64,000 nucleotides of DNA from Micromonospora zingiberis (GTDB lineage Bacteria; Actinomycetota; Actinomycetes; Mycobacteriales; Micromonosporaceae): the NCBI RefSeq assembly GCF_004331455.1, contig NZ_SJJR01000013.1, positions 62,001-126,000 on the forward strand. The letters run 5' to 3'. The position numbers were made by a program, and so were the translations under genes. Under the pieces are notes generated by a model. That model was not told the origin of the DNA. It saw nothing but the letters and a program-made list of their open reading frames with translations, and ran no database searches. Within the stretch, counting starts at the first letter, position 1. The number at the start of each line of letters is the position of its first letter. This document shows positions 17,395 through 26,917 of this stretch, piece by piece.

Positions 17395-17700
17395 TCATGA
17401 GGCCACATCCTCGTCCAGGATCCGCGGTACGCGGAACCGCTGCTCCTCCGCGTCGGGCGCACCCGACAGCGCCTCCTGCGGGGTCAGGCACGGCGTCACG
17501 ACGTCGTCGCGGAACACGTTGGTCAGCGGCACCGAGTGCGAGGTGGGCGGGATGTCGGCGGCGGCTACCTCGCCCACCTGGGCTACCGCCTGGAGGATCA
17601 CGTCGAGCTGACCGGCGAAGGTGTCGAGTTCCTCCTCCGTCACGGCGAGCCGCGACAGTCGCGCCAGGTGCGCGACCTCCTCGCGGGAGATGGCGGCCAT
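17395..17700 (-). CDS. gatC: Glutamyl-tRNA(Gln) amidotransferase subunit C
   Basis: The small 101-residue subunit that wraps around GatA and GatB and stabilises the complex. The sequence is typical: MAAISREEVAHLARLSRL at the N-terminus, LDVILQAVAQV in the middle, then IPPTSHSVPLTNVFRDD and a C-terminal FRVPRILDED. ATG 17700 matches family length, and a GGGGGCA purine-rich stretch precedes it. It is the first gene of the gatCA transcript; its promoter should lie in 17701-17810. Confidence 0.95.
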   Translation of the reverse strand: MAAISREEVAHLARLSRLAVTEEELDTFAGQLDVILQAVAQVGEVAAADIPPTSHSVPLTNVFRDDVVTPCLTPQEALSGAPDAEEQRFRVPRILDEDVAS

Positions 17701-17810
17701 CGGTGCCCCCTTCGTGGCTGTCCTGCGTCTTCCTACGCCCACCCGGTCGCTGCGACGCGACCCGCGGTGACCGCAGCGAGTCTATTGTTCCGCGCCCGGC
17801 CGACCACTGG

Positions 17811-17848
17811 CGGCTCCCCGGGCACCGGTTCGCCGGCCCGGGGAGCCG
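17811..17848. terminator. GC-rich hairpin between the GGDEF-EAL gene and gatC
   Basis: CGGCTCCCCGGG (17811-17822) and its exact complement at 17837-17848 form a 12-bp stem with a 14-base loop. It lies 51 bp after the stop of the upstream minus-strand GGDEF-EAL gene and upstream of gatC, the expected place for that gene's terminator. Confidence 0.6.
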
Positions 17849-17898
17849 GCCCGGATCGGCTCCGCCCGGTCACTGGACGGTGGCGTCGGCGCGCCGGG

Positions 17899-20577
17899 TC
17901 AGCGGGCGTGCCGGCGTGGCGGCGCTGCCTCGTCGTGACCGGCGAGCGGGCGCACCGGGCGGTAGCGGGCCAGCCAGGAGACCAGTTCCTCAGCCGGCAT
18001 CGGCCGGGCGTAGAACCAGCCCTGGGCGGCGTCGCAGCCGGCCGTGTGCAGCATCCGCCAGGTCCGCTCGTCCTCCACGCCCTCGGCCACCACCCGCAAC
18101 CCCAGCGCCTTGGCCAGCTCGATGGTCGACCGTACGATCGCCGCGTCGTCACCGTCCTCGGCCATGCCCAGGACGAAGGACCGGTCCACCTTCACCTCGG
18201 ACAGCGGCAGCCGGCGCAGGTGTTGCAGCGACGAGTAGCCGGTCCCGAAGTCGTCCAGCGCGATGCCCACCCCGATCCGGTGCAGCCGGGTGATGGTGGC
18301 CAGCACCCGACGGGGGTCCGCCATCAACGCACCTTCGGTGATCTCCAGTTGCAGCCGCTGTGGGGCCACCCCGTAACGGGCCAACCGGTCGGCGATCTGA
18401 TCGGCGATCTCGCCGGTGTGCAGGTCCCGCACGCTGACGTTGAGCGCCGCCCGCAGGCCCAGGCCCGCCGCCGACCACTTCGCGAGCTGTTCGACCACGT
18501 CGTCGACGACTCGACGGGTGAGCAGCCGCATCACCGCGCTCTGCTCGGCGACCCGGATCAGTTCCTCCGGGTCGACCATTCCCCGCCGGGGGTGTCGCCA
18601 CCGCAGCAGGGCCTCCACGCCGACCACCTCGCCGGTGGCGATCTCGATCTGCGGTTGGTAGTAGAACATGATCTCGCCCGCGTCGGCGGCCGGTTCGACG
18701 GCCCGTTCGGTAGCGCGTTCGGCGGCCCGTTCGGTGTCGGCCTTCGACACTGCGCCGCCCGCCGTCGGCACGTCCGCCGGACCGCCGTCGGACGCCGGGC
18801 CGGGCTGGCCCTCGTCCGACGCACGATCGGACTGGCCGCCGGTCGGCGCACGATCGGACTGGCCATCGGTCGGCGGACTATCGGACTGGCCGTCGGTCGG
18901 CGCACGATCGGACTGGCCGTTGGCCGGCGACGAGTCGGACCGGCCGCCGGTCGGCGCCGGAGCCGCCTGGTGGTTGGTCGGCGCGGGAACGGGCTGGCCG
19001 TCGGGGCGCGGCGGTCGGGCCCACAGTTCGTCGTCGCCAGCCGGGCGGGCGGACGGGGTCTCCCGGCGCAGGATCGGATCCGCGGCGGTGACGATCCGGT
19101 TGATCAGCTCGTCGTCGTGGGCCGCGATCGGCAGCCGGCGTCGGCGTCGGCTCCACCACCGGTGGGCGGAACGCTCGTGCATCGACGGTACGGCGAGCAG
19201 CGTCGCGCCGTCCCCACCCCGTACGGCGGACGCGGCCGTCGCCTCCGAGCCGTCCGACTGCCCCGTCGAACCCAGCTCCAGCACTCGGCGCAGGTCGGCC
19301 AGCAGCCCCAGCCGCTCGGCGGAGTTGTGATCGGACTCGGCGGTGTAGACGGCGACGGTGTCGTTGCGGTGCTTGGCGTCGTACATCGCCACGTCGGCGT
19401 GCCGCATCAGGGTGGCGAAGTCCTCGCCGTGGTCGGGATACAGGGCGATGCCGATGGAGCCACCGACGTCCAGCGGCAGCCCGTCCAGCGGTACCGGTTC
19501 GGCCAGCACCCGCACCACCTGGTCGGCGAAGGCACGGGCCTGCCCGACCTCGGTCAGGCCGGTCATCACGATGGCGAACTCGTCGCCGCCGAGCCGGGCG
19601 ACCAGGTCAGGCGGCGCGACCACATCGGTCAGCCGGCCGCTGACCTCCACCAGCAGCCGGTCACCGACGGCATGGCCGAGCGCGTCGTTGACGTTCTTGA
19701 AGCGGTCCAGGTCGATCAGCAGCAGGGCGAGGTGGGCCTCCGGCGCACCGCGCGCGGCCCGCTCGGCGTGCCGGTGCACCTGCTCGTTGACCTCGGCCAG
19801 CAGGGCCTTGCGGTTGGGCAGCCCGGTGAGCGGATCGAGCGCGGCGAGTTGGTGCTGCTCGACGGTGAGCCGGGCCATCCGGTACACGGCGAAAAGCGGC
19901 ACCAGCACCAGCGGGACCAGGGCCGCGCTGGCTCGGGCCGCGGTGACGAGGATCGGTGCGAGCAGCAGCAGGGAGCCGGTGGAGAGCAACTCGAACGGCA
20001 GTCCACGCCAGGCGTTCGGCCACCACCGCTCGCCGAAACGCAACCGGACGGCGGCGGTGACCAGGCCATAGTTGACCACGAACCAGGCCACCCCGGCGCC
20101 GCCGATCGCCGCGACGTCCGACCAGGTCAGTGGCCCGCCGTCGAAGACGGCGCCGGGCCCCAGCCGGCTGATCGCGTACGCGGCGGCCAGGGAGCACGCG
20201 TACTGGGCCGCGTTGAAGGCCGTACGCCACGGGGCGTGGCGGGTCCGGACGCCGGACACCAGCACGGCGACCGCCTGCACGGCGACCGCCGGACCGAGTC
20301 CCCAACCGAGCAGGATCGCGAAGGTGAAGCAGCTCGACGGGTAGACCGCCGAGGACTGTCGCCGGCCGGGCGGAACGAACGGGCGCGCGTCGCAGGCGAC
20401 CGCGAGCACCGCCATCGTCCAGAACGCCACCGGCAGTTCGGGCAGCGTCGTGCCCAGCGACACCAGCGCGCTGGCGGAGACCAGCACGGCCACCGCGAGC
20501 ACGCCGCCGACGAAAGCGGTGAACTGCGCCGCCCGTCCGGGCGGGACCAGGTTGCGTGGGTCGGGCGGCTCCATCAC
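17899..20577 (-). CDS. Membrane GGDEF-EAL cyclic-di-GMP protein
   Basis: An 892-residue protein. Residues about 15-225 form a multi-helix membrane sensor region. A GGDEF domain follows (about 240-410) with the intact signature RLGGDEFAIV near residue 328, so cyclase activity is possible. Residues about 480-620 are a low-complexity, probably disordered linker containing a 9-residue repeat (GQSDRAPTD type). The EAL domain (about 640-880) keeps EALLRW, NVSVRDL, LEITEGAL, DDFGTGYSSL, KVDRSFV and VVAEGVED, so phosphodiesterase activity is expected. It is a single gene between ligA and gatC. Confidence 0.9.
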   Translation of the reverse strand: MMEPPDPRNLVPPGRAAQFTAFVGGVLAVAVLVSASALVSLGTTLPELPVAFWTMAVLAVACDARPFVPPGRRQSSAVYPSSCFTFAILLGWGLGPAVAVQAVAVLVSGVRTRHAPWRTAFNAAQYACSLAAAYAISRLGPGAVFDGGPLTWSDVAAIGGAGVAWFVVNYGLVTAAVRLRFGERWWPNAWRGLPFELLSTGSLLLLAPILVTAARASAALVPLVLVPLFAVYRMARLTVEQHQLAALDPLTGLPNRKALLAEVNEQVHRHAERAARGAPEAHLALLLIDLDRFKNVNDALGHAVGDRLLVEVSGRLTDVVAPPDLVARLGGDEFAIVMTGLTEVGQARAFADQVVRVLAEPVPLDGLPLDVGGSIGIALYPDHGEDFATLMRHADVAMYDAKHRNDTVAVYTAESDHNSAERLGLLADLRRVLELGSTGQSDGSEATAASAVRGGDGATLLAVPSMHERSAHRWWSRRRRRLPIAAHDDELINRIVTAADPILRRETPSARPAGDDELWARPPRPDGQPVPAPTNHQAAPAPTGGRSDSSPANGQSDRAPTDGQSDSPPTDGQSDRAPTGGQSDRASDEGQPGPASDGGPADVPTAGGAVSKADTERAAERATERAVEPAADAGEIMFYYQPQIEIATGEVVGVEALLRWRHPRRGMVDPEELIRVAEQSAVMRLLTRRVVDDVVEQLAKWSAAGLGLRAALNVSVRDLHTGEIADQIADRLARYGVAPQRLQLEITEGALMADPRRVLATITRLHRIGVGIALDDFGTGYSSLQHLRRLPLSEVKVDRSFVLGMAEDGDDAAIVRSTIELAKALGLRVVAEGVEDERTWRMLHTAGCDAAQGWFYARPMPAEELVSWLARYRPVRPLAGHDEAAPPRRHAR
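18818..18925. repeat. 27-bp tandem repeat coding for GQSD linker
   Basis: At least four copies of a 27-bp unit with core CGATCGGACTGGCC, in frame inside the GGDEF-EAL gene. They encode a 9-residue repeat between the two catalytic domains. Copies differ by a few bases. Linker length could vary between strains by slippage. Confidence 0.85.
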
Positions 20578-20732
20578 ACCTCCCGGTACGAGACCCGGCG
20601 CGTGCCGTCACGCGCCGTGCCCCTATGAAACGCCCCTGGTGCCTGATTTCCCGACGCGACAGTCACGAATCGGTCGTAGTCGTAATTAAGTTGGTATCCG
20701 GACGAGTGCCCACAAGATCGGCATAGGTGGGC

Positions 20733-22868
20733 TCACTCCTCGACGCGGGCCACCTCGCGGGCCGCGTCGGCACCCGCGTCGAGCAGCACCCGGAAGCCCT
20801 CCTCGTCGAGGATCGGGACCTTGAGGGTGGCCGCCTTGTCCGCCTTGGAGCCCGGGTTGTCACCGACGACGACGAAGCCGGTCTTCTTCGACACCGAGCC
20901 GCTGACCTTGCCGCCACGCGACTGGATCGCCTCGGCGGCCTGGTCGCGGGAGAACCCGCTGAGCGTGCCGGTGACCACCACGGTGAGGCCCTCCAGCGGA
21001 CGGGGGCCCTCCGCCACCGCCTCCTCGGCCATCCGTACGCCCGCCTCGGCCCACTTGCGCACCACCTCGCGGTGCCAGTCGACCGCGAACCACTCACGAA
21101 TGCTGGCGGCGATGGTCGGCCCGACCCCGTCGACGGAGGAAAGCTCCTCCTCGCTGGCGCCGTCGATCGCCTCGATCGAACGGAAGTGCCGGGCCAGCGC
21201 CTGCGCGGCGGTCGGCCCGACGTGCCGGATGGAGAGCGCCACCAGCACCCGCCACAGATCACGCTCCTTGGCCACGGCAAGGTTGTCGAGCAGCTTGGTC
21301 GCGTTGCTGCCGAGGGTGCCGTCCTTGTTGACGAAGAACGGCGAACGGGCCAGCTGCTCGGCATCGAGCGAGAACAGGTCCCCCTCGTCGGTGATGATCT
21401 GCGAGTCGAGCAGCGCGGCACCGCTCTTGTAGCCGAGCGCCTCGATGTCGAACGCGCCACGCCCGGCCAGGTGGAACACCCGCTCACGCAGTTGCGCGGG
21501 GCAACTGCGCGAATTCGGGCACCGGATGTCGACGTCGCCCTCCTTGGCCGGGGCCAGTGGAGTGCCGCAGGCCGGGCAGGTGGTGGGCATGACGAACGGC
21601 CGGGCGTCCGGCGGGCGCAGATCGACCACCGGACCGAGCACCTCGGGAATCACGTCGCCGGCCTTGCGGATCACCACCGTGTCGCCGATCAGCACCCCCT
21701 TGCGTTCGACCTCACGGGCGTTGTGCAGGGTCGCGTACGCCACCGTGGAGCCGGCCACCTTGACCGGTTCGAGCAGGGCCCGGGGCGTGACCCGCCCGGT
21801 GCGGCCGACCTCGACCTCGATGTCGAGCAGCTTGGTGTTGACCTCCTCGGGCGGGTACTTGAAGGCGATCGCCCAGCGGGGTGCCCGGCTGGTCGAGCCG
21901 AGCCGGCCCTGGATGGGCACCGGGTCCACCTTCACCACCACACCGTCGATCTCGTGCTCGACGTCGTGCCGGTGCGCGGCGTAGTGGGCGATGTAGTCGC
22001 GGACCCCGGCCAGGCCCGGCACCACCCGCCAGCGGTCACTGGTCGGCAGGCCCCAGGCCCGCAGCGCCGAGTACGACTCGGACTGGGTGCCCGGCTGGAA
22101 GCCACCTCGGGCACCGATGCCGTGCACCACCAGGCGCAGCGGTCGGGAGGCGGTGATCCGGGGATCCTTCTGCCGCAGGCTGCCGGCGGCGGCGTTACGT
22201 GGATTCGCGAACGGCGCCTTGCCCTGCTCGACCAGGCCGGCGTTGAGGTCGGCGAAGGCCGCGACCGGAAAGTAGATCTCGCCCCGCACCTCGATGAACT
22301 CGGGAACCGGACCGTACTCGGCCGAGTCGGTCAGCCGACCCGGCACGTCCCGGATGCTGCGCACGTTGGCGGTGACGTCCTCGCCGGTGCGCCCGTCGCC
22401 CCGGGTCGCCGCCCGGATCAGCCGCCCGTCCTGGTAGGTCAGGTTGATCGCCAGCCCGTCGACCTTCAGCTCGCACAGGTAGGGCACCGGCCCACCGGCG
22501 TCCCGCTCGACCCGCTCCGCCCAGGCGGCCAACTCCTCGTCGGCGAAGGCATTGTCCAGCGACATCATCCGCTCGGCGTGGGCGACCGGGGTGAAGTCGG
22601 TGGAGAAGGTGCCGCCGACCCGCTGGGTCGGCGAGTCCGGCGTACGCAGCGCCGGGAACTCCTCCTCCAGTGCCTCCAGCTCACGCAGTTGCCGGTCGAA
22701 CTCGGCGTCGGCGATGGTCGGCGCGTCGAGCACGTAGTAGCGGTACTGATGCTCGGTCAGCTCCTGGCTCAGGATGGCGTGGCGTTCCCGCGCCTGCGGG
22801 CTCGGCTCGGCACCCGCCGCCGCCTCCTGCGCCGCGCTGAGCTGCTGGGTGCTCGCTTCTTCGGACAC
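20733..22868 (-). CDS. ligA: NAD-dependent DNA ligase
   Basis: Joins Okazaki fragments and repair nicks using NAD+. It has 711 residues from GTG 22868; family start similarity begins with QARERHAILSQELTEHQYRY. The NAD-binding Ia domain is present, then the adenylation lysine in ELKVDGLAIN. The OB fold follows, then a Cys4 zinc finger (CPACGTP and CPNSRSCPAQL), helix-hairpin-helix repeats and a C-terminal BRCT domain (GLTVVVTGTLSGFSRDQAAE). Its position near gatCAB and the MetE-like gene matches the mycobacterial order. Confidence 0.96.
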   Translation of the reverse strand: MSEEASTQQLSAAQEAAAGAEPSPQARERHAILSQELTEHQYRYYVLDAPTIADAEFDRQLRELEALEEEFPALRTPDSPTQRVGGTFSTDFTPVAHAERMMSLDNAFADEELAAWAERVERDAGGPVPYLCELKVDGLAINLTYQDGRLIRAATRGDGRTGEDVTANVRSIRDVPGRLTDSAEYGPVPEFIEVRGEIYFPVAAFADLNAGLVEQGKAPFANPRNAAAGSLRQKDPRITASRPLRLVVHGIGARGGFQPGTQSESYSALRAWGLPTSDRWRVVPGLAGVRDYIAHYAAHRHDVEHEIDGVVVKVDPVPIQGRLGSTSRAPRWAIAFKYPPEEVNTKLLDIEVEVGRTGRVTPRALLEPVKVAGSTVAYATLHNAREVERKGVLIGDTVVIRKAGDVIPEVLGPVVDLRPPDARPFVMPTTCPACGTPLAPAKEGDVDIRCPNSRSCPAQLRERVFHLAGRGAFDIEALGYKSGAALLDSQIITDEGDLFSLDAEQLARSPFFVNKDGTLGSNATKLLDNLAVAKERDLWRVLVALSIRHVGPTAAQALARHFRSIEAIDGASEEELSSVDGVGPTIAASIREWFAVDWHREVVRKWAEAGVRMAEEAVAEGPRPLEGLTVVVTGTLSGFSRDQAAEAIQSRGGKVSGSVSKKTGFVVVGDNPGSKADKAATLKVPILDEEGFRVLLDAGADAAREVARVEE

Positions 22869-22972
22869 GCTGCCGCCTCCGGCCACCGGACCTCCTGTGA
22901 TCGTGCTACCTCCGCACCGTAGTCCCCGGGTCAGACAAGCCGGCCGACCAGGGCAGCGACCAACCCGACCGG

Positions 22973-23974
22973 TCAGTCGAGCCCCGCCGACAGGGCGGCG
23001 AGCTGGTCGGCGTACTCGATCCGCTCGACCCACTCGGCGGGCCAGGCGGCCATGCCCTGGGCCGCGCCGACGAACGCTCCGGCGAGGGCGGCGATCGAGT
23101 CGGAGTCACCGGCCGTACGGGCGCCCCGGGCGAGCGCGCCGACCGGGTCGTCGGCATGCCGTACGGCGCAGTAGAGGGCCGTCGCCAGGGCCTCCTCGGC
23201 GGCCCAGCCCTCACCCGTGAGCCGACCCGGGTCGCCGCCGTCATCCGGCGCGGACAGTGCCGCGTCGAGCCGGCGCAGCGCCCGGCCGCACTCGTCCCAA
23301 CCGACCGCGACGTACGCCTCGGGGGTGGTGGCGTCGGCACGCTGCCACAGGTCGCCGAGCCACTCGGTGCGGTAGACCCGGCGTTGCTCGTTCACCCGCT
23401 CGGTGAGCAGACCGGGCAGCTCGGGCAGGGGGGTGCCGGCGCGCAGCAGCCAGACGGCGTACGCGGTCAGCTCGCTGGCGGCCAGACCGGTCGGGTGACC
23501 GTGGGTGAGGCCGGCCTGGAGCTGGGCCAGCCCGGCGAGGGTGTCCAGGTCGACGTCGAGCAGCCCGACGGGGGTGACCCGCATGTTGGCCCCGCAGCCC
23601 TTCGAGTTGGCCACCGTGGCCTGCTGCCACGGCAGTCCCCGGGACAGCTCGGCGCACGCCCGCAGACAGGTCATCCCGGGTGCCCGGTTGTTGTCCGGGC
23701 TGGCCGCCCAGGCCAGGAAGCGTGCGCGGAGCAGCGGCTGCACCGCCTCCGCCGTGTGTTCCGGTGCGTCGTGCAGCGCCCAGGCCACCGCCAGCGCCAT
23801 CTGGGTGTCGTCGGTGACCAGTGCCGGATCGCCGACCAGTTCCCGAGGGCCGGCCGGCCCGTACCGACGGTCGATCTCGGCGACGCTGAGGAACTCGGTG
23901 GGCTTGCCCAGGGCGTCACCGAAGGCGAGCCCGAAGAGCGAACCGGCAGCTCGCCGGTGCACAGGGATGATCAT
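22973..23974 (-). CDS. ADP-ribosylglycohydrolase family protein
   Basis: A 333-residue protein of the DraG/ADP-ribosyl-acceptor hydrolase family, which removes ADP-ribose from proteins or small molecules. Metal-binding motifs are visible: FGDALGKPTEF near residue 20, VTDDTQMALAV near 60 and GDSDSIAALAGAFVGA near 295. ATG 23974 is preferred to the upstream TTG. It is a single gene on the minus strand after the VOC gene. No DraT-like partner is nearby, so the target is unknown. Confidence 0.85.
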   Translation of the reverse strand: MIIPVHRRAAGSLFGLAFGDALGKPTEFLSVAEIDRRYGPAGPRELVGDPALVTDDTQMALAVAWALHDAPEHTAEAVQPLLRARFLAWAASPDNNRAPGMTCLRACAELSRGLPWQQATVANSKGCGANMRVTPVGLLDVDLDTLAGLAQLQAGLTHGHPTGLAASELTAYAVWLLRAGTPLPELPGLLTERVNEQRRVYRTEWLGDLWQRADATTPEAYVAVGWDECGRALRRLDAALSAPDDGGDPGRLTGEGWAAEEALATALYCAVRHADDPVGALARGARTAGDSDSIAALAGAFVGAAQGMAAWPAEWVERIEYADQLAALSAGLD

Positions 23975-24044
23975 GAAGGCGATGATGCCCGGCGCCGGCA
24001 AGAGCGCCCAACACCCGATCGACCGACCGGGCCTCCCCCGCGTC

Positions 24045-24101
24045 GGCGGTCAGCCCAGCAGGCGGCGGTCAGTCCCAGCAGGCCGGCGGTCAGTCCCAGC
24101 A
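24045..24101. repeat. Three tandem copies of the VOC gene 3' end
   Basis: GGCGGTCAGTCCCAGCA occurs at 24064-24080 and 24085-24101, with a one-base-shorter variant at 24045-24060. The copy at 24085 contains the stop and last codons of the VOC gene. The downstream copies look like duplications of that gene end. Confidence 0.8.
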
Positions 24102-24458
24102 GAGACAGAAGGGATGTCCGACCGGATCGGCGTAGACCCGGAAACCCTCGCCCTCGCCCGGCAGTCGCCGAGCGCCCAGGGCCAGCGCCGCCTGCTCGGC
24201 CGTCTCGATGTCGTCGACGGTCACGTCCAGATGGAGCTGCTGGGGCCGCTCCGGATCGGGCCAGGCCGGCGGGCGCAGGTCCACCGCCCGCTGGAAGGCG
24301 AGCCGTGGCTGGTGGCCGGGCGGGCCACCGAGCACCACCCAGTCGTTGCCGTCGGAACTCTCCTCGACCAGCGGCAGGCCGAGCAGCTCGGCGTAGAAGC
24401 CCGCCAGGGCCCGCGGATCAGGGCAGTCGATGACCGTGGAACGCAACCGTCCAATCAT
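24090..24458 (-). CDS. VOC (glyoxalase/bleomycin-resistance-like) protein
   Basis: A 122-residue single-domain protein of the vicinal oxygen chelate fold. It starts IGRLRSTVIDCPDPRALAGF, the usual first beta strand and helix. HLDVTVDDIE in the middle and DPVGHPFCLCWD at the C-terminus match actinobacterial VOC proteins. ATG 24458 is chosen; an upstream start would add six residues. Function ranges over metal-dependent lyases, dioxygenases and drug binders, so no substrate is assigned. Confidence 0.82.
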   Translation of the reverse strand: MIGRLRSTVIDCPDPRALAGFYAELLGLPLVEESSDGNDWVVLGGPPGHQPRLAFQRAVDLRPPAWPDPERPQQLHLDVTVDDIETAEQAALALGARRLPGEGEGFRVYADPVGHPFCLCWD

Positions 24459-24494
24459 GCCGGCCATCCTGCCCACCAGGTGCGACAGGAAACC

Positions 24495-25496
24495 TCACTC
24501 CTCGACGATCCGACGGCCGGCGTCACGGCAGGCGGTCAGGACCGCCCGGGCGTACGCCGGACTGGCGCCGGCCAACCCGCAGGCGGGGGTGACCACCACC
24601 TGCTCGGCGAGTTGGCGCCGCGGGAAGCCGAGCCGGTCCCAGAGCCCGCGTACCCGGTCGGCGACCTGAGCTGACGTCGGCGCACGACCGGCCGCTGGCG
24701 TCGTCGGCGCGGCCCCGGCCAGCAGCCCGAGCCCGGCATCCAGCGCCTCGCCCAGCGGATCCAGGTCGGTCACCCGGTCCAGGTCCAACGCCACCCCGAC
24801 CGCACCGGCGAACCGGATCAGGTCCAGCGGTACGTCCGCCGCGCAGCAGTGCACCACGGTCGGTACCCCCGCCGCCTCGATCACGCCGCGCAGCAGCACC
24901 CCGGCCACGTCCGACTCCACGGCCCGGTAGGTGCCCAACCCGCTCTCGGTCGGCACCCGACCGGCCAACACCGCCGGCAGCGAGGGTTCGTCCAGTTGGA
25001 GCAGTACGCGGGACCGGGGCACCCGACGGGCCACCGCCTCGACGTGGCCACGCAGCCCGTCGGCGAGCGAGGCGGCCAGATCACGTACGGCGCCGGGGTC
25101 GCGCAGCATCCGGCCACCGATCGGCAACTCCAGCGAGGCCGCGAGGGTGAGTGGACCGGCCGCCTGGACCTTGATCGTGCCGGCGTACTCCTCGGCCTGC
25201 TCGGCGAGCTGGTCGAGGTCCCGTTCCATCAGGTCACGAGCCCGGCGCAGATCCCTGCCGGGCCGTGGCGCGACCTGCCAACGGGCGGCGTACAACTCCA
25301 CCGGCAACTCGACGAGCAGGCCGGCGGTACGACCGATCAGGTCGGCACCCGGTCCACGGGCCGGCAGCTCGGGCAGGTGCGGCAGGGCGGGCAACTCGCC
25401 GAGCACCACCCGCTGCGCCTCGGCGATGTCGGTGCCGGGCAGCGAACCGATTCCGGTCGCCGCGCCCGCCGGCCACGGCCATTCCCGATCACTCAC
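24495..25496 (-). CDS. Cobalamin-independent methionine synthase-like protein (MetE C-domain family)
   Basis: A 333-residue TIM-barrel protein of the MetE C-terminal/UROD-like family. GATGIGSLPGTD is near the N-terminus. Likely zinc-ligand motifs are VHCCAADVPLD and VVTPACGLAG. The N-terminal half of MetE is missing, as in the homologue next to ligA in M. tuberculosis. The start is GTG. It may transfer methyl groups to homocysteine from an unusual donor; activity is not established. It forms a block with mnmA upstream (64 bp apart). Confidence 0.82.
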   Translation of the reverse strand: MSDREWPWPAGAATGIGSLPGTDIAEAQRVVLGELPALPHLPELPARGPGADLIGRTAGLLVELPVELYAARWQVAPRPGRDLRRARDLMERDLDQLAEQAEEYAGTIKVQAAGPLTLAASLELPIGGRMLRDPGAVRDLAASLADGLRGHVEAVARRVPRSRVLLQLDEPSLPAVLAGRVPTESGLGTYRAVESDVAGVLLRGVIEAAGVPTVVHCCAADVPLDLIRFAGAVGVALDLDRVTDLDPLGEALDAGLGLLAGAAPTTPAAGRAPTSAQVADRVRGLWDRLGFPRRQLAEQVVVTPACGLAGASPAYARAVLTACRDAGRRIVEE

Positions 25497-25560
25497 GGCA
25501 GAACCCTACCCGTCGGCGTGGTCCACCTGTGGCACCCGCAGCACCCGCAGGCGCGGGTGG

Positions 25561-26643
25561 TCAGTCGGTGATGGTGGCGGAGCCGAGGACGATGTCGCCG
25601 GCCGGGTCGGGGCGGTAGGCGACGATCGCCTGGCCGGCCGCCACACCCCGTACCGGGCGGCGCAGGTCGGCGTGCAACTGGTCGCCGTCGACGGTGACGG
25701 CGGCGGGCACCACGACGCCGTGCGCCCGTAGCTGCACCTCGCACTCGATCGGCTGGTCCGGACGTGGGCCGCCGGTCCAGACCGGGCGGGTGGCCCGGAC
25801 GGTGGACACCTCCAGCGCCTCGGCCGGGCCGACGGTCACCGTGTTGGTCTTCGGTGTGATGGAGAGCACATATCGGGGCCGGCCGTCCGGGGCGGGCCGG
25901 TCCAGGTGCAGGCCACGTCGCTGCCCGACGGTGTACGCGTACGCCCCGGCGTGCTGGCCGACCACCGCGCCGGTGGTCGCGTCGACCACGTCGCCGGGCG
26001 TCTCGCCGAGCCGCTGGGCGAGGAAGCCCCGGGTGTCACCGTCGGCGATGAAGCAGATGTCGTGCGAGTCCGGCTTGTCGGCCACCGCCAGGCCCCGGGC
26101 GGCGGCCTCCTGGCGTACCTCGGCCTTGGTCGAGTCGCCGAGCGGGAAGACGGACCGGTCCAACTGCTCGCGGGTGAGCACCGCCAGCACGTACGACTGG
26201 TCCTTGGCCGCGTCGACGCTGCGGCGCAGCAGGCCGTCCGAACCGAGCCGGGCGTGATGACCGGTGACCACCGCGTCGAACCCGAGGGCCACCGCGCGGT
26301 CCAGCACCGCGGCGAACTTGATCTTCTCGTTGCAGCGCAGGCAGGGATTGGGGGTACGCCCGGCCGCGTACTCGGCGACGAAGTCGTCCACCACGTCGGC
26401 GTGGAAGCGGTCGGCCATGTCCCAGACGTAGAACGGGATGCCGAGCACGTCGGCCGCGCGCCGGGCGTCGCGGGAATCCTCCAGGGTGCAGCAGCCCCGC
26501 GCCCCGGTGCGATAGGTCTGCGGGTTGCGGGCCAGCGCCAGGTGTACGCCGGTGACGTCGTGACCGGCCTGCACCGCCCGCGCCGCCGCCACGGCGGAAT
26601 CCACGCCACCGGACATCGCCGCCAACACCCTCACCCGGACCAC
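25561..26643 (-). CDS. mnmA: tRNA 2-thiouridine(34) synthase
   Basis: Thiolates U34 of Lys, Glu and Gln tRNAs using sulfur delivered from a cysteine desulfurase. It has about 360 residues. The ATP-pyrophosphatase P-loop is AAMSGGVDSAVAA. The catalytic Cys pair is in NPCLRCNEKIKF and DSHDICFIADGD. GTG 26643 has GGGAG immediately upstream; GTG 26634 is an alternative. The desulfurase gene lies just upstream on the same strand, a fitting pairing. Confidence 0.93.
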   Translation of the reverse strand: MVRVRVLAAMSGGVDSAVAAARAVQAGHDVTGVHLALARNPQTYRTGARGCCTLEDSRDARRAADVLGIPFYVWDMADRFHADVVDDFVAEYAAGRTPNPCLRCNEKIKFAAVLDRAVALGFDAVVTGHHARLGSDGLLRRSVDAAKDQSYVLAVLTREQLDRSVFPLGDSTKAEVRQEAAARGLAVADKPDSHDICFIADGDTRGFLAQRLGETPGDVVDATTGAVVGQHAGAYAYTVGQRRGLHLDRPAPDGRPRYVLSITPKTNTVTVGPAEALEVSTVRATRPVWTGGPRPDQPIECEVQLRAHGVVVPAAVTVDGDQLHADLRRPVRGVAAGQAIVAYRPDPAGDIVLGSATITD

Positions 26644-26855
26644 GCTCCCTTCCCGTCGAGACTATCCCGCACCGTCGCGCTCATCGGCACTCGGTCGCGC
26701 GGCCGGCACCAGCCGCGGCGGCGCCACCGCCATGCGTTTCGCCGTGGCCGAACCGACCCAGCCGGCACACCGCCCGGCTTGCCGGCATCACCCTCGCCCA
26801 CCGGCACCCCGCCTGGCCCGCCGACGCTCCGGGTGTCGGTGTTGAACGGGTGCCG

Positions 26856-26917
26856 GTGTTAACAGGGGGCCCCGCCTCTACCGGAGGCGTTAACAAGGTG
26901 CCCTTCCTTCGCGGTCA
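26856..26917 (-). repeat. Dispersed 3'-end element, copy B (after the cysteine desulfurase)
   Basis: Copy B. Read in the sense of the desulfurase gene it starts at the TGA stop, then GCGAAGGAAGGGCACC, TTGTTAACGCCTCCGGTAGA, GGCGGGGCCCC and CTGTTAAC. It has the same order and orientation as copies A and D. Confidence 0.82.

Noticed and set aside
17536..20628. 1030-residue plus-strand open frame
   Set aside because: Opposite strand encodes gatC and an intact GGDEF-EAL protein; the long frame results from the absence of stops in GC-rich DNA.
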